A stretch of 64,000 bases of DNA from Cristatella mucedo (GCA_009760855.2 WPIO01000008.1:4992501-5056500), one strand, 5' to 3'. Numbered from the stretch's first letter, positions 1-62,179 are shown. Numbers and translations: made by a program. The notes: generated by a model not told the origin, from the letters alone.

Positions 1-52
1 GGAGTGTCATCATCGGGCGGTTGAGTGCTGAGCCTCGGCCGCCGACACTCAC

Positions 53-13159
<13,107 letters not shown>

Positions 13160-13516
13160 AGTTCAGTTCGGTGACCGCGCACCGACGCCACAGTCGATCA
13201 CGAGCAGCCACCAACACGCCCACCCGGTACGTGCACTAAAAGCGCGGGCACGGCCGACTGCAAGTCGCCATGTTCCGCGAGTAACCTGGGAGGAAAAGCA
13301 ACGCGCAGCCTCTGTAAATTTTATGCCTTTTTGTGTATCTTAACTATTTTTTTATTTAATATCATGTAAAATACGTGCCCTTGATAATCAAGCCTTGACC
13401 TGAAGTTGTCAATGGGACCAGCGCTCGGACCGGAACGACTGCGCGGGGCACCGGAAACGGGGATGGTTGGTGGTGTGAATGCTTCATCGGTTGGTGTTCG
13501 TTTTCGTCCGGCATAG
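13160..13516. promoter_or_regulatory. Probable bidirectional promoter of USP24 and DOT1L
   Basis: Only 357 bp separate the two divergent start codons, so both 5' UTRs and any core promoters must lie here or begin beyond introns. No positioned TATA box is clear. Two ETS-like ACCGGAA motifs occur near 13429 and 13450, and a YY1-like GCCATGTT near 13267; both motif types are common in bidirectional promoters. An AT-rich patch lies at 13315-13375. Transcription start sites cannot be seen. Confidence 0.7.
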
Positions 13517-36240
<22,724 letters not shown>

Positions 36241-36246
36241 GAATCT

Positions 36247-36249
36247 TTC

Positions 36250-36280
<31 letters not shown>

Positions 36281-36290
36281 TGTATATGTA

Positions 36291-36331
<41 letters not shown>

Positions 36332-36341
36332 CTCTCTCTCT
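36247..36341. repeat. (TA)n then (TC)n
   Basis: TA with scattered TG interruptions to 36328, then TC to 36341, immediately upstream of a LINE-A fragment. Confidence 0.95.
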
Positions 36342-36344
36342 GAA

Positions 36345-36745
36345 TTGCTGTACCAGTTTCAGCCTCCTCAGGTCCTCTATTGAAAATACGCTAGCTGTTT
36401 TATTCCTTCGCCTAAAAACAGTTGGCGACAGACGCTTTAGCTCTGCAGGTCCTAGACTTTGGAACTGGCTTCTACGATTCTTACGCAACAACAACTCTCC
36501 TCCTACCGACTATAACACATCCTTGACAGCTGTCCTGAGCTGCCACTTCCATGCTACTCACTACCTCAACTGCTCTCCTGACTCTGCTAGGCTTCCCATT
36601 TTATCTTTGATTTGCGAGATGAAGTCTGTTGGCTATCGAATGCATACCGAAAGATGCTTAGGCTGTGAATGCTCTAGACAAAACTCTCCTGCGTAACACC
36701 CACATAGTCTTTATGGCTTTGTGAAGTTACAGACGAAGATACATC
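36345..36745 (+). mobile_element. LINE-A 3' fragment, copy 3
   Basis: Starts with LLRSSIENTLAVLFLRLKTV, then GPRLWNWLLRFLRN, MKSVGYRM and the common 3' UTR, ending in an (ATC)n tail instead of TTACAT. A one-frame C-terminal tail is nearly intact. Confidence 0.85.
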
Positions 36746-36769
36746 ATCATCATCATCATTCGTGTGATT

Positions 36770-36920
36770 CATCCTTTGTGGGCTTAAGCATGCTGACACT
36801 ATGCATGCTGCCACTAACCATTCGACCACGCTTCCTTTGTAGCATATGTAAAGTGCCTAGAAAGAGATTAAGTTCACTGAGGGTGCTATATAAATCTGTT
36901 AGTGCTATTATTATTATTTG
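36770..36920 (+). mobile_element. LINE-B 3' UTR fragment
   Basis: Carries the AAGCATGCTGACACTATGC segment and the ending AGAGATTAAGTTCACTGAGG...GTGCTATATAAAT, followed by an ATT-rich tail. It matches the ends of the LINE-B copies near 55,070 and 59,410-59,760. Confidence 0.7.
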
Positions 36921-38231
36921 TATCCTACACTTCTGGGTTCGGTCTCAGGGGGCTAGGTTAAACACACGCGGTTGCAAACCACATTCAAACCGTCACACCA
37001 CCAGTATGGGCATGCACTAGCCAGTTGGATTCTGTAAGGTTCCGAGCGACTAAGGCCTAAGTTGATGCTGTCCTGGCATACTTCACCATTCGCCCGTCTG
37101 GCAGTAACTGTGCGTCTCGGTTGCACAAGCGTGACGGATCCTGGCGCCCTTGCGGATATTACCAAGCCTGTTATAACACTACCGTGCCAGACCGCTACCC
37201 TCTCCCTAACATCTACGACCTCACAGCAACGTTAACAGGGTAGGTCGTTTGTTATCCAAGATAGACCTGCACCATGCTTACCACCATATCCCCGTGGCCT
37301 CGGGAGACAAGCTGCCGTTATTGCACCTTTCGGGTTCATCGAATATGCCGTATGCCTTGTGGCTTCTGTTATGCAGCGAAAACATTCCAGCACTTTATAG
37401 ACAAGGTTCTGCGTGGACTTGACTTCTGCTTCTCATATATGACCTTTCGGTCGGGAGTTCTGCAGTGGCAGAAGACGCGATGCACCTGGGTGGCCTGTTC
37501 AACCGTCTTCGATCTTATAGACTCGTTTTTAAACTGCCGAAAGTGCGTTCTCGGGTGCGCCGGAGTTGGCGTGGTAAAGGCATGCTAATTGGCATAGTAA
37601 ACAACTGTCCTCCCTTCTTGCATCGCTGCATTGACGTGCTCCGCCCCCACCCCACCCCCCTGCATCCGGCTCTTGCTCTCAATCACAAAGGCACTGGCAA
37701 GCTGCCATGGACAGACGATATGTCACAGGCTTTTTTTGACACCGTTAAGACTCGCCTAGCTGACGCAGCTCTCCCGTTCCAACCAAAAGCCTCACTGCAC
37801 TCACAGGCAACACTTATGAGCAGCCATACGGTGCCGCATAGCTGGCGCTGCTACACTTCGCCGACGCCAAGTGAAGACATCTGGCGGCCTTTTTTATCTC
37901 AATCTGTGACTAACGCAGGCAGCCTCTATTCAGCTTTAGATTGCCACTTTCTCACTGCTTACGAGGCCGTATGCCATTTACGTTTTTTATTGATGGCAGG
38001 GAGATAAGTTTGTACAGGGACCATAAGCCGCCCATTTATGCCATTCATTCGCCCTGCGTCAGTTTCTCGCCCGCCAGGTCAGAAACCTATCATTCATCGC
38101 AGAATTCACTACAGACTTGCGTCACACAATTCACGTCAGCGGCCCCCCTCGCTGCAGCGGCTGATGTCCTCAGGGAAATTGCAACTGGCTCACATCTGGA
38201 TGGTCCATCGCTCCCTCGGTAGACCCGCATG

Positions 38232-38233
<2 letters not shown>

Positions 38234-38321
<88 letters not shown>
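38234..38321. repeat. (CT)n inside the gypsy relic
   Basis: About 44 CT units between the RNase H remnant and the integrase zinc-finger remnant. Confidence 0.97.
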
Positions 38322-38323
<2 letters not shown>

Positions 38324-38417
38324 ACCTTACATAGCCTTTCCCACACTGCCGTTCGCCCTCTAGAAATCTTACAGCCGCTTGCTACGTTTGGCCAGGGATG
38401 AGCAAGGTCGATCCTGC

Positions 38418-38512
38418 TCAGCCTGAGCAATGCGGTCATGCCTGAGCGCGCCTGAGCAATGCAGTCATGCCTGAGCAATGCAGTCATGCCTGAGCGTGCC
38501 TGAGCAATGCGG
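38418..38512. repeat. Minisatellite with CCTGAGCAATGC units
   Basis: Four to five copies of a unit like CCTGAGCAATGCAGTCATG, interspersed with shorter CCTGAGCG pieces. Lies where the integrase core would be in the gypsy relic. Confidence 0.85.
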
Positions 38513-38960
38513 TGAATGAGGACCTTGGCCTCAGCTTCGTTCAAATGGATGAAATGGCTCGACATCGTGCCTCTCTCCACGGGTAATTTTTCGCACCCGC
38601 CACCACCTCTGCCAAAGCGTAGTTTGACCCTGCTTTATTTGCATACCGCCTAACGATTTGAACACGCCGACTTCTCGACCTGGTCGGGCCCCCAACCCCA
38701 GAGGTCGATATTTATGAGCCAAGAATCAGCGTCTTGCACAGGCGTTTTCATCCGCACGGACCGCGTCAGGGGGCCGCTGGATCTGCCGTACAAAGGCCCG
38801 TACAGCGGCGTCGTCGTCCGTAGAGACAACTTTTCTGCTGTCGACATCACCGGGAAAGAGGACGCTTAGGCTATCAGTCGACTTAAGCCAGCGATACCTC
38901 GACGGCCCGGCCTTGACCCCTCGACGCGAGGCTCTCGTACGCCAACCGCTAACGTGCCGC

Positions 38961-40555
38961 CCTCCAGCACGGCTTGAGCCGCTACGGCAGACCCGCCCCC
39001 AACGGCCAGCCCGCCTCGTTTCTTTGCGCGACAGACGTCGAACAACTTGTCATTTTCCAGCATTCGCTCGCTCGCAGCGATCTGGGCGGAGGGCGTTCGC
39101 GGTCGCGTTGCGACTGAGAGCAACGCGCGGCATTGACGCATATAGCCGCCAGTTGACGTCCGTGGAGTTTCGCATCGTGCACGAAGTGCGTCTGTGCCTC
39201 TCTCTCAGAAGGCTGAATGAACTCACTTTACAAAGCGAGCGGACAAGAGACACGGGCCCGCAGCAGCAGGGGGAGCGCTCTATGCTGCATTTGCATTACA
39301 TATTTCATCGCTTTCTGGCCCGTCTCGCGATAGTGGGGTAGCACCAGACGAGCGAGAGCTTCAGCTTCAGCAGCGCGAAGGGCTACGGATCGGCAGACGG
39401 AACTGAGACGTCGCGCCTGCCAACGAGACCTGCCGGCGTGGCCCGCTAGCACTGCGAGCTGTAACGGCCGTCGGCAGGGAGAGAGGGGGAGACGGACAGA
39501 CAGAGACACGGCGGGAGCGAGCGAGCGAGAGGCTCGGTCGGCTGCTGCAGCTGATGGCCGAAGCGAAAAAGCAGGTAGCCACGGTAACGATGCCATCGAG
39601 CCTTCACTAATTGGTTCGGCCTGCTTATCCGGCTAGCTACGGAAGTTGTCGTCAGCGGTGCAAAAAAAAGGGGGGGCGAGTTTATCCAGCAGTTGCTCAC
39701 CACCGACGCTTCGAGCCTCTCCCGACATTGTTCGAAGATTCTCTTGTTCCTTTCAACGGTTCTCGCGCTTACGAGCGGCCGGCACCGACACGCGTCGGCA
39801 GCGACGCCGTGCGATCGATTGGTCCATCTGGCGGGGAGAAGAGGCTGCACGAGGCGGCGCATTCGTATCGAGCCGCAGCGCCGCCGCGACCTGCTTCCGT
39901 CGCGCTTCTTTGGCGTCACTTTGCGTTCGCGTTCGCGGAAATTCGAAGTGCTTCACTTGCGTCTTTTGAGCGTAGCGTAAAAAGATTGTAGCGCGAATGT
40001 AGCCGGTGCGCAATCGGATTGCTTACCTAATAGAGTCGCAAGGAAGGAACGCAAAACCGACTGAGGCCTCGACGATGGATTTCGCCGTACTGGGGGCACC
40101 GCGACTATTAACCGACGTGCGATCACGCCCGCTGATTGAACTGGTGGCATTGTAGGATTGATCTAAGAGTACTCTCTCGAGGCGGTCCAGCCTTTAATGC
40201 GAGCAACGTGGTTTTTCTCGGGTTTGACAAGTGCCGGCCACTGCCCAGACAGAATCGCCGTACATCGTTCGAACGCCTCGAGCCTATTTTTTTCGATCAC
40301 CTTCAATCGCCAAAAAGTTATTCGGTGCTGCATAAGAACTGCGGTGCACCAAACGCAGCTGCCGTAAGCTGTTGCGTACTGGTTAATTAGTCTGATTCGG
40401 CGGAAGGATTGCCGCACTCGCTAGCCACTTTGGCAAGTCGCGATGACGGTTCAGCTGCGTAAAGCGTCAGACTGCTGGCTAGACATTCATCTCCAGCTTG
40501 CGGCCGTTGCAGTTTGATCTGATCACCAGCTGCGTTTATATCAGGATTTCTTGCT
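38961..40555. other. GC-rich intergenic stretch
   Basis: High GC and rich in CpG, with several open frames on both strands, none with recognisable domains or splice structure. It may include the 3' flank of the gypsy element. I see no supportable gene. Confidence 0.5.
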
Positions 40556-40559
40556 ACAG

Positions 40560-40960
40560 ATTCACCTGACGTTGGTGGTGATGGCAATAAATTAGCTGTT
40601 CCATTCCTCCGCTTAAAGACCGTTGACGACAGAAGCTTTAGCTCTGCAGGTCCTAGACTGCGAAACTCGCTTCCACAATTCTTACGCAACGACAACTACT
40701 CTCCTGCTGCCGACTATGGCTCATCCTTTTCAGCAAACCTGAGCTTCTATTTCCATGCTACTCACTACCTCAACTGCTCTCCTGACTCTGCTATGCTTTC
40801 CATTTTCTCTTTGTTGCGTGAGACGAAATCTGTTGGGTACCGAATGCGTACCGAAAGCCGATCAGGCTGTGAGTGCGCTATACAAAACTCTCCTGCGTAA
40901 CACCCACATGGTCTTTATGACTTTGTGGAGTTACAGACGGAGATACATTACATTACATGG
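40560..40960 (+). mobile_element. LINE-A 3' fragment, copy 4
   Basis: From LAVPFLRLKTVDDRSFSSAG-like sequence through GPRLRNSLPQFLRN, YFHATHYLNCSPD and the shared 3' UTR to a GATACATTACATTACATGG tail. One of the better preserved copies. Confidence 0.86.
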
Positions 40961-41796
40961 CAGCTTTTCAGCGGCATCAACCGTCGTGGTGCTCACTGGA
41001 GAGTAGCGTGCTGTTGCCACCACTCCGGGGATAGCACGAAATTATGTAATAAATTGGTCTTGATGCAACCATTTTTCTCGATTAATATAAGTCGCGTCGC
41101 AGATCCTCTAACTCGTGGAGCAACCAGCGTTTTTACATTAATGCATGTACAGGTATTAATTAACCGTCTTTAATACGTGCACAGATCTCGGCGAGAGCTA
41201 ATAAAAGACAGACGACCTGTATTACTCTTAGCCGATGGCCGCTTGCGGCGCCGGCTCGAGACCCTGCAGTTCCCTAGAAATTGACTTTACGAGACCAACT
41301 GACCACAGCTGTAGGATTTCAGTTGAAGCACTTGCGAGCTGCTCTGTCGAATGCCTGCACATTACACGCGCCCATGAATAATGCAACCTGCGGTGAGTCA
41401 CAATGCTAGTCGAGAGAACCCGCGTGCCGTAGCTAATACCAATGCTGCAGAGAGAGCCAAATGTTTACATCAAGGTCCATTTTCTGTGCTCATGTTATTA
41501 TAAAGCGTCTGAACGTACCTCGTACTTGTTTTGCTTGGTCTCCGGTCCATCTCCCGGCAATCCCTCCTTTCTTTCTCCATCTGCTGAGCGGTAACTACGA
41601 ACGACTTTTAGTCGACCAGTCCAAATAGCTTTACTTTTTTTTTTTAGCGCGTTCGTGTAGCTCAACCTGTCATCCGACTCGCAAGCTTAGCAAATAGCTC
41701 AGCCTGTCGGCTTGGTTAACTTAGCTGGTGGAAAGCCGCTAGAAAACATTGCCTTTTTTGGCTAGAAGAACTTCCTCTCGATAAAGGTTCTTTGGG
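40961..41796. other. Intergenic, no feature seen
   Basis: AT-balanced unique-looking sequence. No coding or repeat structure supportable. Confidence 0.5.
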
Positions 41797-41810
41797 AGCT
41801 CTCATTGGGA

Positions 41811-41872
41811 GTTATATGTATCGCTCCTTTGGGGTGCTATGTGTACCGCTCCTTTGGGAGCTATCTCCATTT
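41811..41872. repeat. 25-bp imperfect tandem repeat
   Basis: Units beginning GTTATATGTATCGCTCCTTT and GCTATGTGTACCGCTCCTTT repeat about 2.5 times. Confidence 0.85.
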
Positions 41873-42194
41873 GTCTCAATCTACTTAAGTGGAGCAGCAG
41901 GTACAGCAGTTTGACCCGTCCGGCTGTTTCTCTGGAGTGCCTTCTAAATGTCAGAGTCCGAGGGGACCGAGATATCAATGCCGGAGCAAAAAGCGTCCGG
42001 ATAATACGGACCACCCCTCTGTTTCTAAAGGGCCGGACCCAAGCTCTGCCGACCGTCCCTGGACAGGTAGCCGTGAGATTAGGCATGCCTGACTGGGCAA
42101 GTAGTGGGTACGAGACAGTCACCCTAGGTCAGCAGCTGTTGGACTCGTCAATCTTCCCCAACAATTCGTCACCCAGTCTCACTGCTTCTGCTTT

Positions 42195-42900
42195 TGTCCT
42201 AAGTTCTGCACAAGATTGTTGCTAAGCAGCTTTCCGAGCGTGCTGGCATGCTGACAAGAATTATCTATCAATTTCAGTCGAGACTCGAGCGACACCGTTC
42301 CGCTGAAACCCCACCCCTCCGTGCGACAAATGACATTCTGGATTGCAATGACGAGTGTAATGTCAGTACATTGGTCTTGCTCGATCTATAGGCTGCATTC
42401 GAGACTGTCGATCGTAATGTCCCACGACAACAATTGAGGCTAACTTTTGGTCTCGCTGAAGTGATTGAGGCTAACTTTTGGTCTGGCTGAAGAGGCTCTG
42501 GTATTGTTCGCGTCATTCTTATCCGGTCGTGTCCACCCACAATTTTTCTTGTTGCTGTCTGGTCTCGCCCAACAGACCAGTCATGCATAGAGTTCTATAC
42601 GCGTCTGTGCTCGGCCTTTTGCTGTTCTCTATCTAGGTGGAGTCTCTCGGAAAATTGGCGCGTGTCTATGGCATTAGCTACCTCTACTATGCCGACGACT
42701 TCGTGCTGTATATTTCATTCAAACCATCGGCAACAGCTGCGGCAGCAGATAAACTCTACGTAGACGCTTCGAAGACATTCGAACAAGGATGCTGGCCTAT
42801 TTCTTAAGCCAAATGGAGATAAAAACAGAGCTCATACTCATAGGACACCCTAAGCGTGTGGCTAGGCTAAGCGACTTTGCTCTTCTAATTAATAGAGCTG
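42195..42900 (+). mobile_element. LINE RT core fragment
   Basis: Plus-strand translation gives KIVAKQLSER, FQSRLERHRSAET, TLVLLDL followed by a stop and AAFETVDRN, then YYADDFVLYISFKPS, the RT catalytic YADD box. It contains a 31-bp tandem duplication at 42433-42494. Dead copy of the LINE-A/B type. Confidence 0.82.
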
Positions 42901-43064
42901 TAGCACCGCCTCCCCCATCAACATATGCTCATTGTTTACATCTTTGCTGAAATGAATTGTGTGCGTCGACAGTTGTAGGGCATTTCATTCGAGATGTCTA
43001 AACAATCGTCTCGAGACCCCCTGCCAAAGAATGGAAATGTAAAGGAAACAAGTTTGGAAAGTGC

Positions 43065-43068
<4 letters not shown>

Positions 43069-43118
<50 letters not shown>
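43069..43118. repeat. (GA)25
   Basis: Perfect GA array in intergenic sequence. Confidence 0.98.
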
Positions 43119-43120
<2 letters not shown>

Positions 43121-43440
43121 TTGGTTCTCTGAAGGCGCTAAACAACGTCCTCAGTATTAATATTATGCAGGCGGCGGCGGCGGCGGTTACGGCGGTGGCT
43201 CGTCACGTGAGGCGTCTCGCTCCCGACAGGCGGCTGTTATTTCTACACTATTCGCGGCTCAATCTGCTACACTGCAAATAAACCTGTCGCTAAGAGTCTT
43301 GCCCCCCCCAGGGAGTTTTCAACTCGGCTGGTATTAGTGTAGCTTACCGCTACGCGGGAAGGATTTTGAGACGAGGAACAGCCAGGGTGGTTTGGCTGAG
43401 CTAAAGGTGTAGGCTTTATAGCAGATAAGCCGGATAGGTA

Positions 43441-43590
43441 GCCGGATGGCCCACTAGGCAAGGCGGTTGCTTTCACGACCTCGGTTCCGAGGTCGTGGGT
43501 TCGATTCCTGCGGTGGGCGATCCCTTATCGCCACTGCAAGCGGTGGTGATAGCTGTAAAGGCTCTTCTGTCGCTAAAAAAAGAGGCTGTT
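43441..43590 (+). mobile_element. tRNA-derived SINE-T, copy 2
   Basis: A box GGCCCACTAGGC, anticodon-like arm, B box GGTTCGATTCC, then CAAGCGGTGGTGATAGC and AAAGGCTCTTCTGTCGC. The best preserved of three copies. It ends 20 bp before the solo LTR at 43611. Confidence 0.85.
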
Positions 43591-43610
43591 TTTAAGCGGT
43601 TTTGTATGCA

Positions 43611-44339
43611 TGTACCCAGGCTAGATTCTGTTGGCTGGGACAGGACGGCTGGTATACGGTAAGGGTCATCGGCTAGGCCGTGGTCTGACCTATGGCATGT
43701 GGGGTGACGTGAGGTCACCGGGGCTCTTGGGTAGGAGAAGTTGGCCGAGTAAGTCATGGTGTTGGAGGCTCCCGGTCTCGCCGAGTTATGCACCTGGATG
43801 GTCGCAGGCGTGCTCCGGCGATGCGGCCACGCACGCAAGGCAACGAGTGCCCAAGGCCCGAGCGGAGCTGGATAGCACTCGTCATTGAGACTTGTATATT
43901 TCGCGTTCCCCGTGTTGCGTGTTCGTGACCCCCCCCCCCGTGTGTTGGCGTCTTTCGGCGGAAGCTCTCGACTGTGGTGGACGTCGACTCCGACTAGACA
44001 AGCAGTTACTAAGCTAGCCGGATCTTTTACGGTATACGCTCGTACTGTTGGATTAGGAGCCGGTACAACGGCGGGACTGCGGAAGCCGACTGACCAACTA
44101 ACACGTTTGTTCGCGCTTGCTTGTCGTCTTGCGCCCCTATAGTGTACTTTGCTTAGGACCCCCCCCCCTGTAGACTGGTTTAGTTCCCCTGTTGTTGCTG
44201 GTGCATGCGTTTTTATAAAGATGTTTAACCTGACGGCCGCACGCCTTACCCTAGCTCAGCGGCATGGCGAGCGGCAGCCTGGCCGGAGTACGGCGGGGTT
44301 TGGCATGAAATAGCCTCTGACCCCTGGAACTCGGCTGCA
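43611..44339 (+). mobile_element. Solo LTR, copy 1
   Basis: A 729-bp unit running TGTACCCAGG to CGGCTGCA. It aligns end to end, inverted, with 47576-48307. Flanks TGCA/TGTA suggest a 4-bp target duplication with one change. It contains two C-rich tracts (near 43,930 and 44,159) and a TATAAAG near 44,214. No internal retroviral-type coding region adjoins, hence a solo LTR. Confidence 0.78.
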
Positions 44340-44967
44340 TGTATACAGTTGAGGCGTAGGTTCGTCGCAGGGTGCTTTATGGCTTCGCAGCGGCCTAAGG
44401 AGTCGCTTTCTTCTGTCGCGCTGGTCAACGCCGCTCAGCGGTGTCCGGCGGTAGCAGCGATCCGCCGGAGAGCGCCGCCGCGTGCTCGCCAATAATCCTA
44501 CATCCGGCCTCTCCCCTGCCTCTTGCCTTTTACTCGGCTTCACGGTCGAGTCGGTCTGTCGAGACGGTCCGACGATCCGGCGGCCGGGAAGGTCGTGGAA
44601 CAATTTATAGCCGGCGAGGCGCCTCTCGGTACAGAGACCTCGCTTTCGACCGAAAGCTAATCATTTCAGGCACGGCATATGCCGAACTACAATGCGCCAC
44701 AGCGAGTACATTAGCGAAGCTAGCAGCGAAATGAGTGCAGCAGCAGCAGCCGCCGGTTCGGTGCTGCCCGTGCGTCTAGTCGGCTGTTTGTGCATTTGCG
44801 AGTCTCTGCGAATTTCCGGTTTTGGTAAACTAGAAATCGGTTCGAAACCAAGAAAAAACAGAAACCCAAACGGGTCACTTTAGTAGGGCCTTTCGGTTAA
44901 AATGACGACTAACCGTCCCAGCTGCAGCCCAAAGTCAGAGTACGATGCGATTCGTTAACTCGCGTCC

Positions 44968-45062
44968 CAGGAGAACTTAATCTCTTTGCAGGCGCTTTAC
45001 ACGCGTCGCACGGCTCTAGTCCCCTCCCCCGACCTTGGTCCGTTAAAGCGAGCACCTTGACC
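44968..45062 (-). mobile_element. Degenerate SINE-B
   Basis: Tail AGGAGAACTTAATCTCTTTG and the GGCGCTTTACAC block are recognisable; the tRNA head is eroded. It lies about 460 bp before the CRIP1 start codon. Confidence 0.55.
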
Positions 45063-45525
45063 CCTGTGCCGAAACGGGGCCGCCCCGAGAGTTCGACGGT
45101 GCGCTCAATGCTGAAGGGCGGCCTCGACCGCAGCAGCCGCCGCTCGGCGGCGCCACGAAAGCTAGCGCCGCCGAGCGGCTGGGCCCGGCAGATAAGACGA
45201 ATGCAGCTCGATAAAAGAAAGCGCTCGCTGTGCGCCGAGACGCGTCCCAGATCCGAACGGCGCGGCAGCCGGCCGTCGGGCGGGCCAGCGGGCTTGCACG
45301 TAAGCCGGTGGGCGGCGTGGGTGCGGCGCCGCCTCCGCCTCCGCCCGCGAGATCTCAATCGGGATTACGTGAAGGAGACGCGAGCCGATTCGTCGGACGG
45401 GAGGCTCTCCTTGTTACCGGGGTACGGATCCGCCGCCATCGAGGCGGATACATAATGTTCGCGCCGACGCCTAACGCCGCAGTCATCCTCACCGCCGCCG
45501 CCGCCTCCAGCGAAATTCGCAAAGC

Positions 45526-60100
<14,575 letters not shown>

Positions 60101-60697
60101 GGAAGCGGAGGCGGGGCTTTGGTGCTCGTGACGCTGCGACGAGCGCGCCACCTACGCCAATTCGCCCCACTCATCGCGCCGTCGTCGGCGACCGATGGCT
60201 CGGCGGCGCTTTATCGCGCGAGCTCAGCTGTCTTGCAAAAACTATTAAAGCTCGTTCAGCTAATGACTGTTTGCTTTGCGAGCGTCTGCGTCGCTGCGCC
60301 GCCTCTAGCGTCCGAATCTCGTTCGCCAGCCGGAGGGGAGCCCGGTGCCGCCCCCGACGTCCAACCGTATCTGATTACGGTCCCGGCCTTGCGCTACCGA
60401 CAGGGGCCATTTTAATCGCGCCTCCGCAAGGCCGAGCTCGCGGCAAGGGCACCTGGGCGCTCGCGCGGCGATATATTCCAGTGGGTGATGCTACTAGAGC
60501 GCTCGCTTGCTCTCGCCGACTCCGCGAGACGGGCTGCTGCACGCGCGCGCGCGTGCGAGTAGGCGGAAGTTTACACGCGAGACGACGCGCGGCGCAGCTT
60601 GTAAACGCATTTAATTCCGAGCAGAGAACCTTGAAAGGTTCTCTCGCTCCGGACGCGCGGCAGGATTTCCGCCGCAGCCGCAGCGGCAGACGACGAC

Positions 60698-61233
60698 ATG
60701 GAGGAGCTGCGCCTGTCCGCCGCCGCCGCCGCCGCGGCGACCAGCGGCGCTCTCGCGCCGGACGTGGCGAACGGCACTGACGGGTGCGCGCTCGCCACCG
60801 CCGAGCGGCGGCTCAACTTCACGCGATTCTTCTACGGTCTGGCGGCCGGGAATTTCAGTACCTTGCCGCCGGACGACCGACAGAGCGCTTTCATAGTGGC
60901 GTCGTACGCGACCGTGACGGCCGCGGCCGCGGCGGGCAACGCGGCGTTGCTCCTGTGGGTGCTCGCAGCGCGCGCGCTCGGCGCCGGAAGCAGGCGCGGC
61001 GACGGAAGCGCCGTCGACCTCTACTCAACGTCGCTCGCCGTCAGCGACGTCCTGTCGGCGCTGTTCACGATGCCCGTCAACATGGTCGCGCAGCTCAACA
61101 ACCAGGACTGGCGCTCGGGCCCGCTCTACGTGTCCGAGCGGGGCGCGCAGGCGCTGTGCAAGCTCCTGGCCTACCTGCAGTCCGTGGTGGCCACTTGCAG
61201 CATCTACGTCGTAGTCGCCATGTCGGTGGACAG
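60698..61233 (+). CDS. Rhodopsin-like (class A) GPCR, first coding exon
   Basis: Encodes 178 residues plus two bases of the next codon. The extracellular N-terminus has N-glycosylation sites NGT, NFT and NFS. TM1 is about 65-93 with the GN motif (AAGNAALLLWVLAAR). TM2 (LYSTSLAVSDVLSALFTMP) has the L-A-x-x-D signature. ECL1 contains W, followed by the TM3 cysteine and CKLLAYLQSVVATCSIYVVV, ending AMSVDR at a GTAGGT donor that splits the Arg of the DRY box. The TM3 YLQ pattern resembles vasopressin/NPS/CCAP-type peptide receptors, but subtype is not resolved. TM4-TM7 must lie beyond 64,000. It starts 600 bp downstream of the CRIP1 stop. The Ala-rich N-terminus makes the exact ATG slightly uncertain. 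Confidence 0.85.
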
Positions 61234-62070
61234 GTAGGTGAGCGCTCGACTGCTGGCGCGGCGGCGCAATTGCGCTGCGATGCAAGCGCCCTCGCCGCTG
61301 CCCGCGCTTCGCCGTCACCGGGTGGGGGCGACCGGGGGAGACCGGGTGTGTCTAGCGCAAGCGTTTCTGTGGCCGCGCTTTTGTTTCTGCCTGAAAGCGA
61401 CGACGGGAGAGGAAATGCGGACGAAAACCGCAAAAGAGAACTAACGCTGGAAAAAAGGGGCGGCAATTCCCGTGACGGAAGTTTTTTGGCGCGACTAATG
61501 TCCCACCGGCGCGAAGTTCGTTAAACTGCGCAACAATTTATTTCTTACCCGCCTCCGAGAATAGTGTGTGCTCACAAAAATCACTTGCCCGTCTGACGCT
61601 TTTTGCCTTAAGTGCTCCATCCAGCAAAGAGCATTTTGGTAGCTTATCGCATTAAGGAATAAAATACGCAAGTCAGATTTCCGCTCATTGGTATTGGAAT
61701 AATATTTCCACAAGTAAGATAAAACAGCGAAGCAACATAATCAGATATGTTGTAAGATTATAGCAGTATTATCAATGCATTTGAAACATAATGTACTTAC
61801 ACGTACATGCATTCCTCAATAGTAGTGGAGCTTCATGGGATTATTAACTTCAATGCTCTGTATATAAGCCGAATTCAAGGTGAAAAAGAGTTGTTTAAGG
61901 TCCCGCTCAAATAAAGACTTGGATCGCGACCTTAAATGGTGTACAAGAGATCGCTCAGTCGGTCTCGAGGCGGACGGCGTGGCAGGGGCCCCGACGGGTG
62001 CGGGGAAACTTGCCTTTTCTACTGAGAGAAGGACGAGAAGGCGCGACGAGAGCGTTAAGGATTCGCGTAT

Positions 62071-62142
62071 GGAGACCTACTAGAACGTTCCCATCCGATG
62101 GTCTTTGGAGACCTACCAGAAGATTCCCATCCGATGGTCTTG
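62071..62142. repeat. 36-bp tandem duplication
   Basis: GGAGACCTACTAGAACGTTC and GGAGACCTACCAGAAGATTC each followed by CCATCCGATGGTCTT; two copies, three mismatches. Confidence 0.9.
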
Positions 62143-62179
62143 ATGAGCGCGAATGACAAGTAAAAACGACGTATCATTT

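Larger units (their letters stand above)
37020..38960 (+). mobile_element. Ty3/gypsy pol relic (RT, RNase H, integrase remnants)
   Basis: Successive degenerate blocks follow pol order on the plus strand. Reverse transcriptase near 37,090-37,440 (RPSGSNCASRLHKRDGSWRP, DRYPLPNIYDL, AKTFQHFIDKVLRGLDFCF). RNase H near 37,700-38,060 (FFDTVKTRLADAALPF, REISLYRDHKPP). Integrase zinc-finger-like LHSLSHTAVRPL near 38,325-38,400. Integrase C-terminus near 38,730-38,900 (VFIRTDRVRGPLDLPYKGPY, ending RLKPA). It has many stops and frameshifts, a CT array and a minisatellite between integrase parts, and no LTRs adjoining it. Long dead. Confidence 0.83.

Noticed and set aside
38418..38512. CRISPR-like repeat array
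   Set aside because: Units are contiguous and irregular without unique spacers, in an animal genome; a minisatellite.
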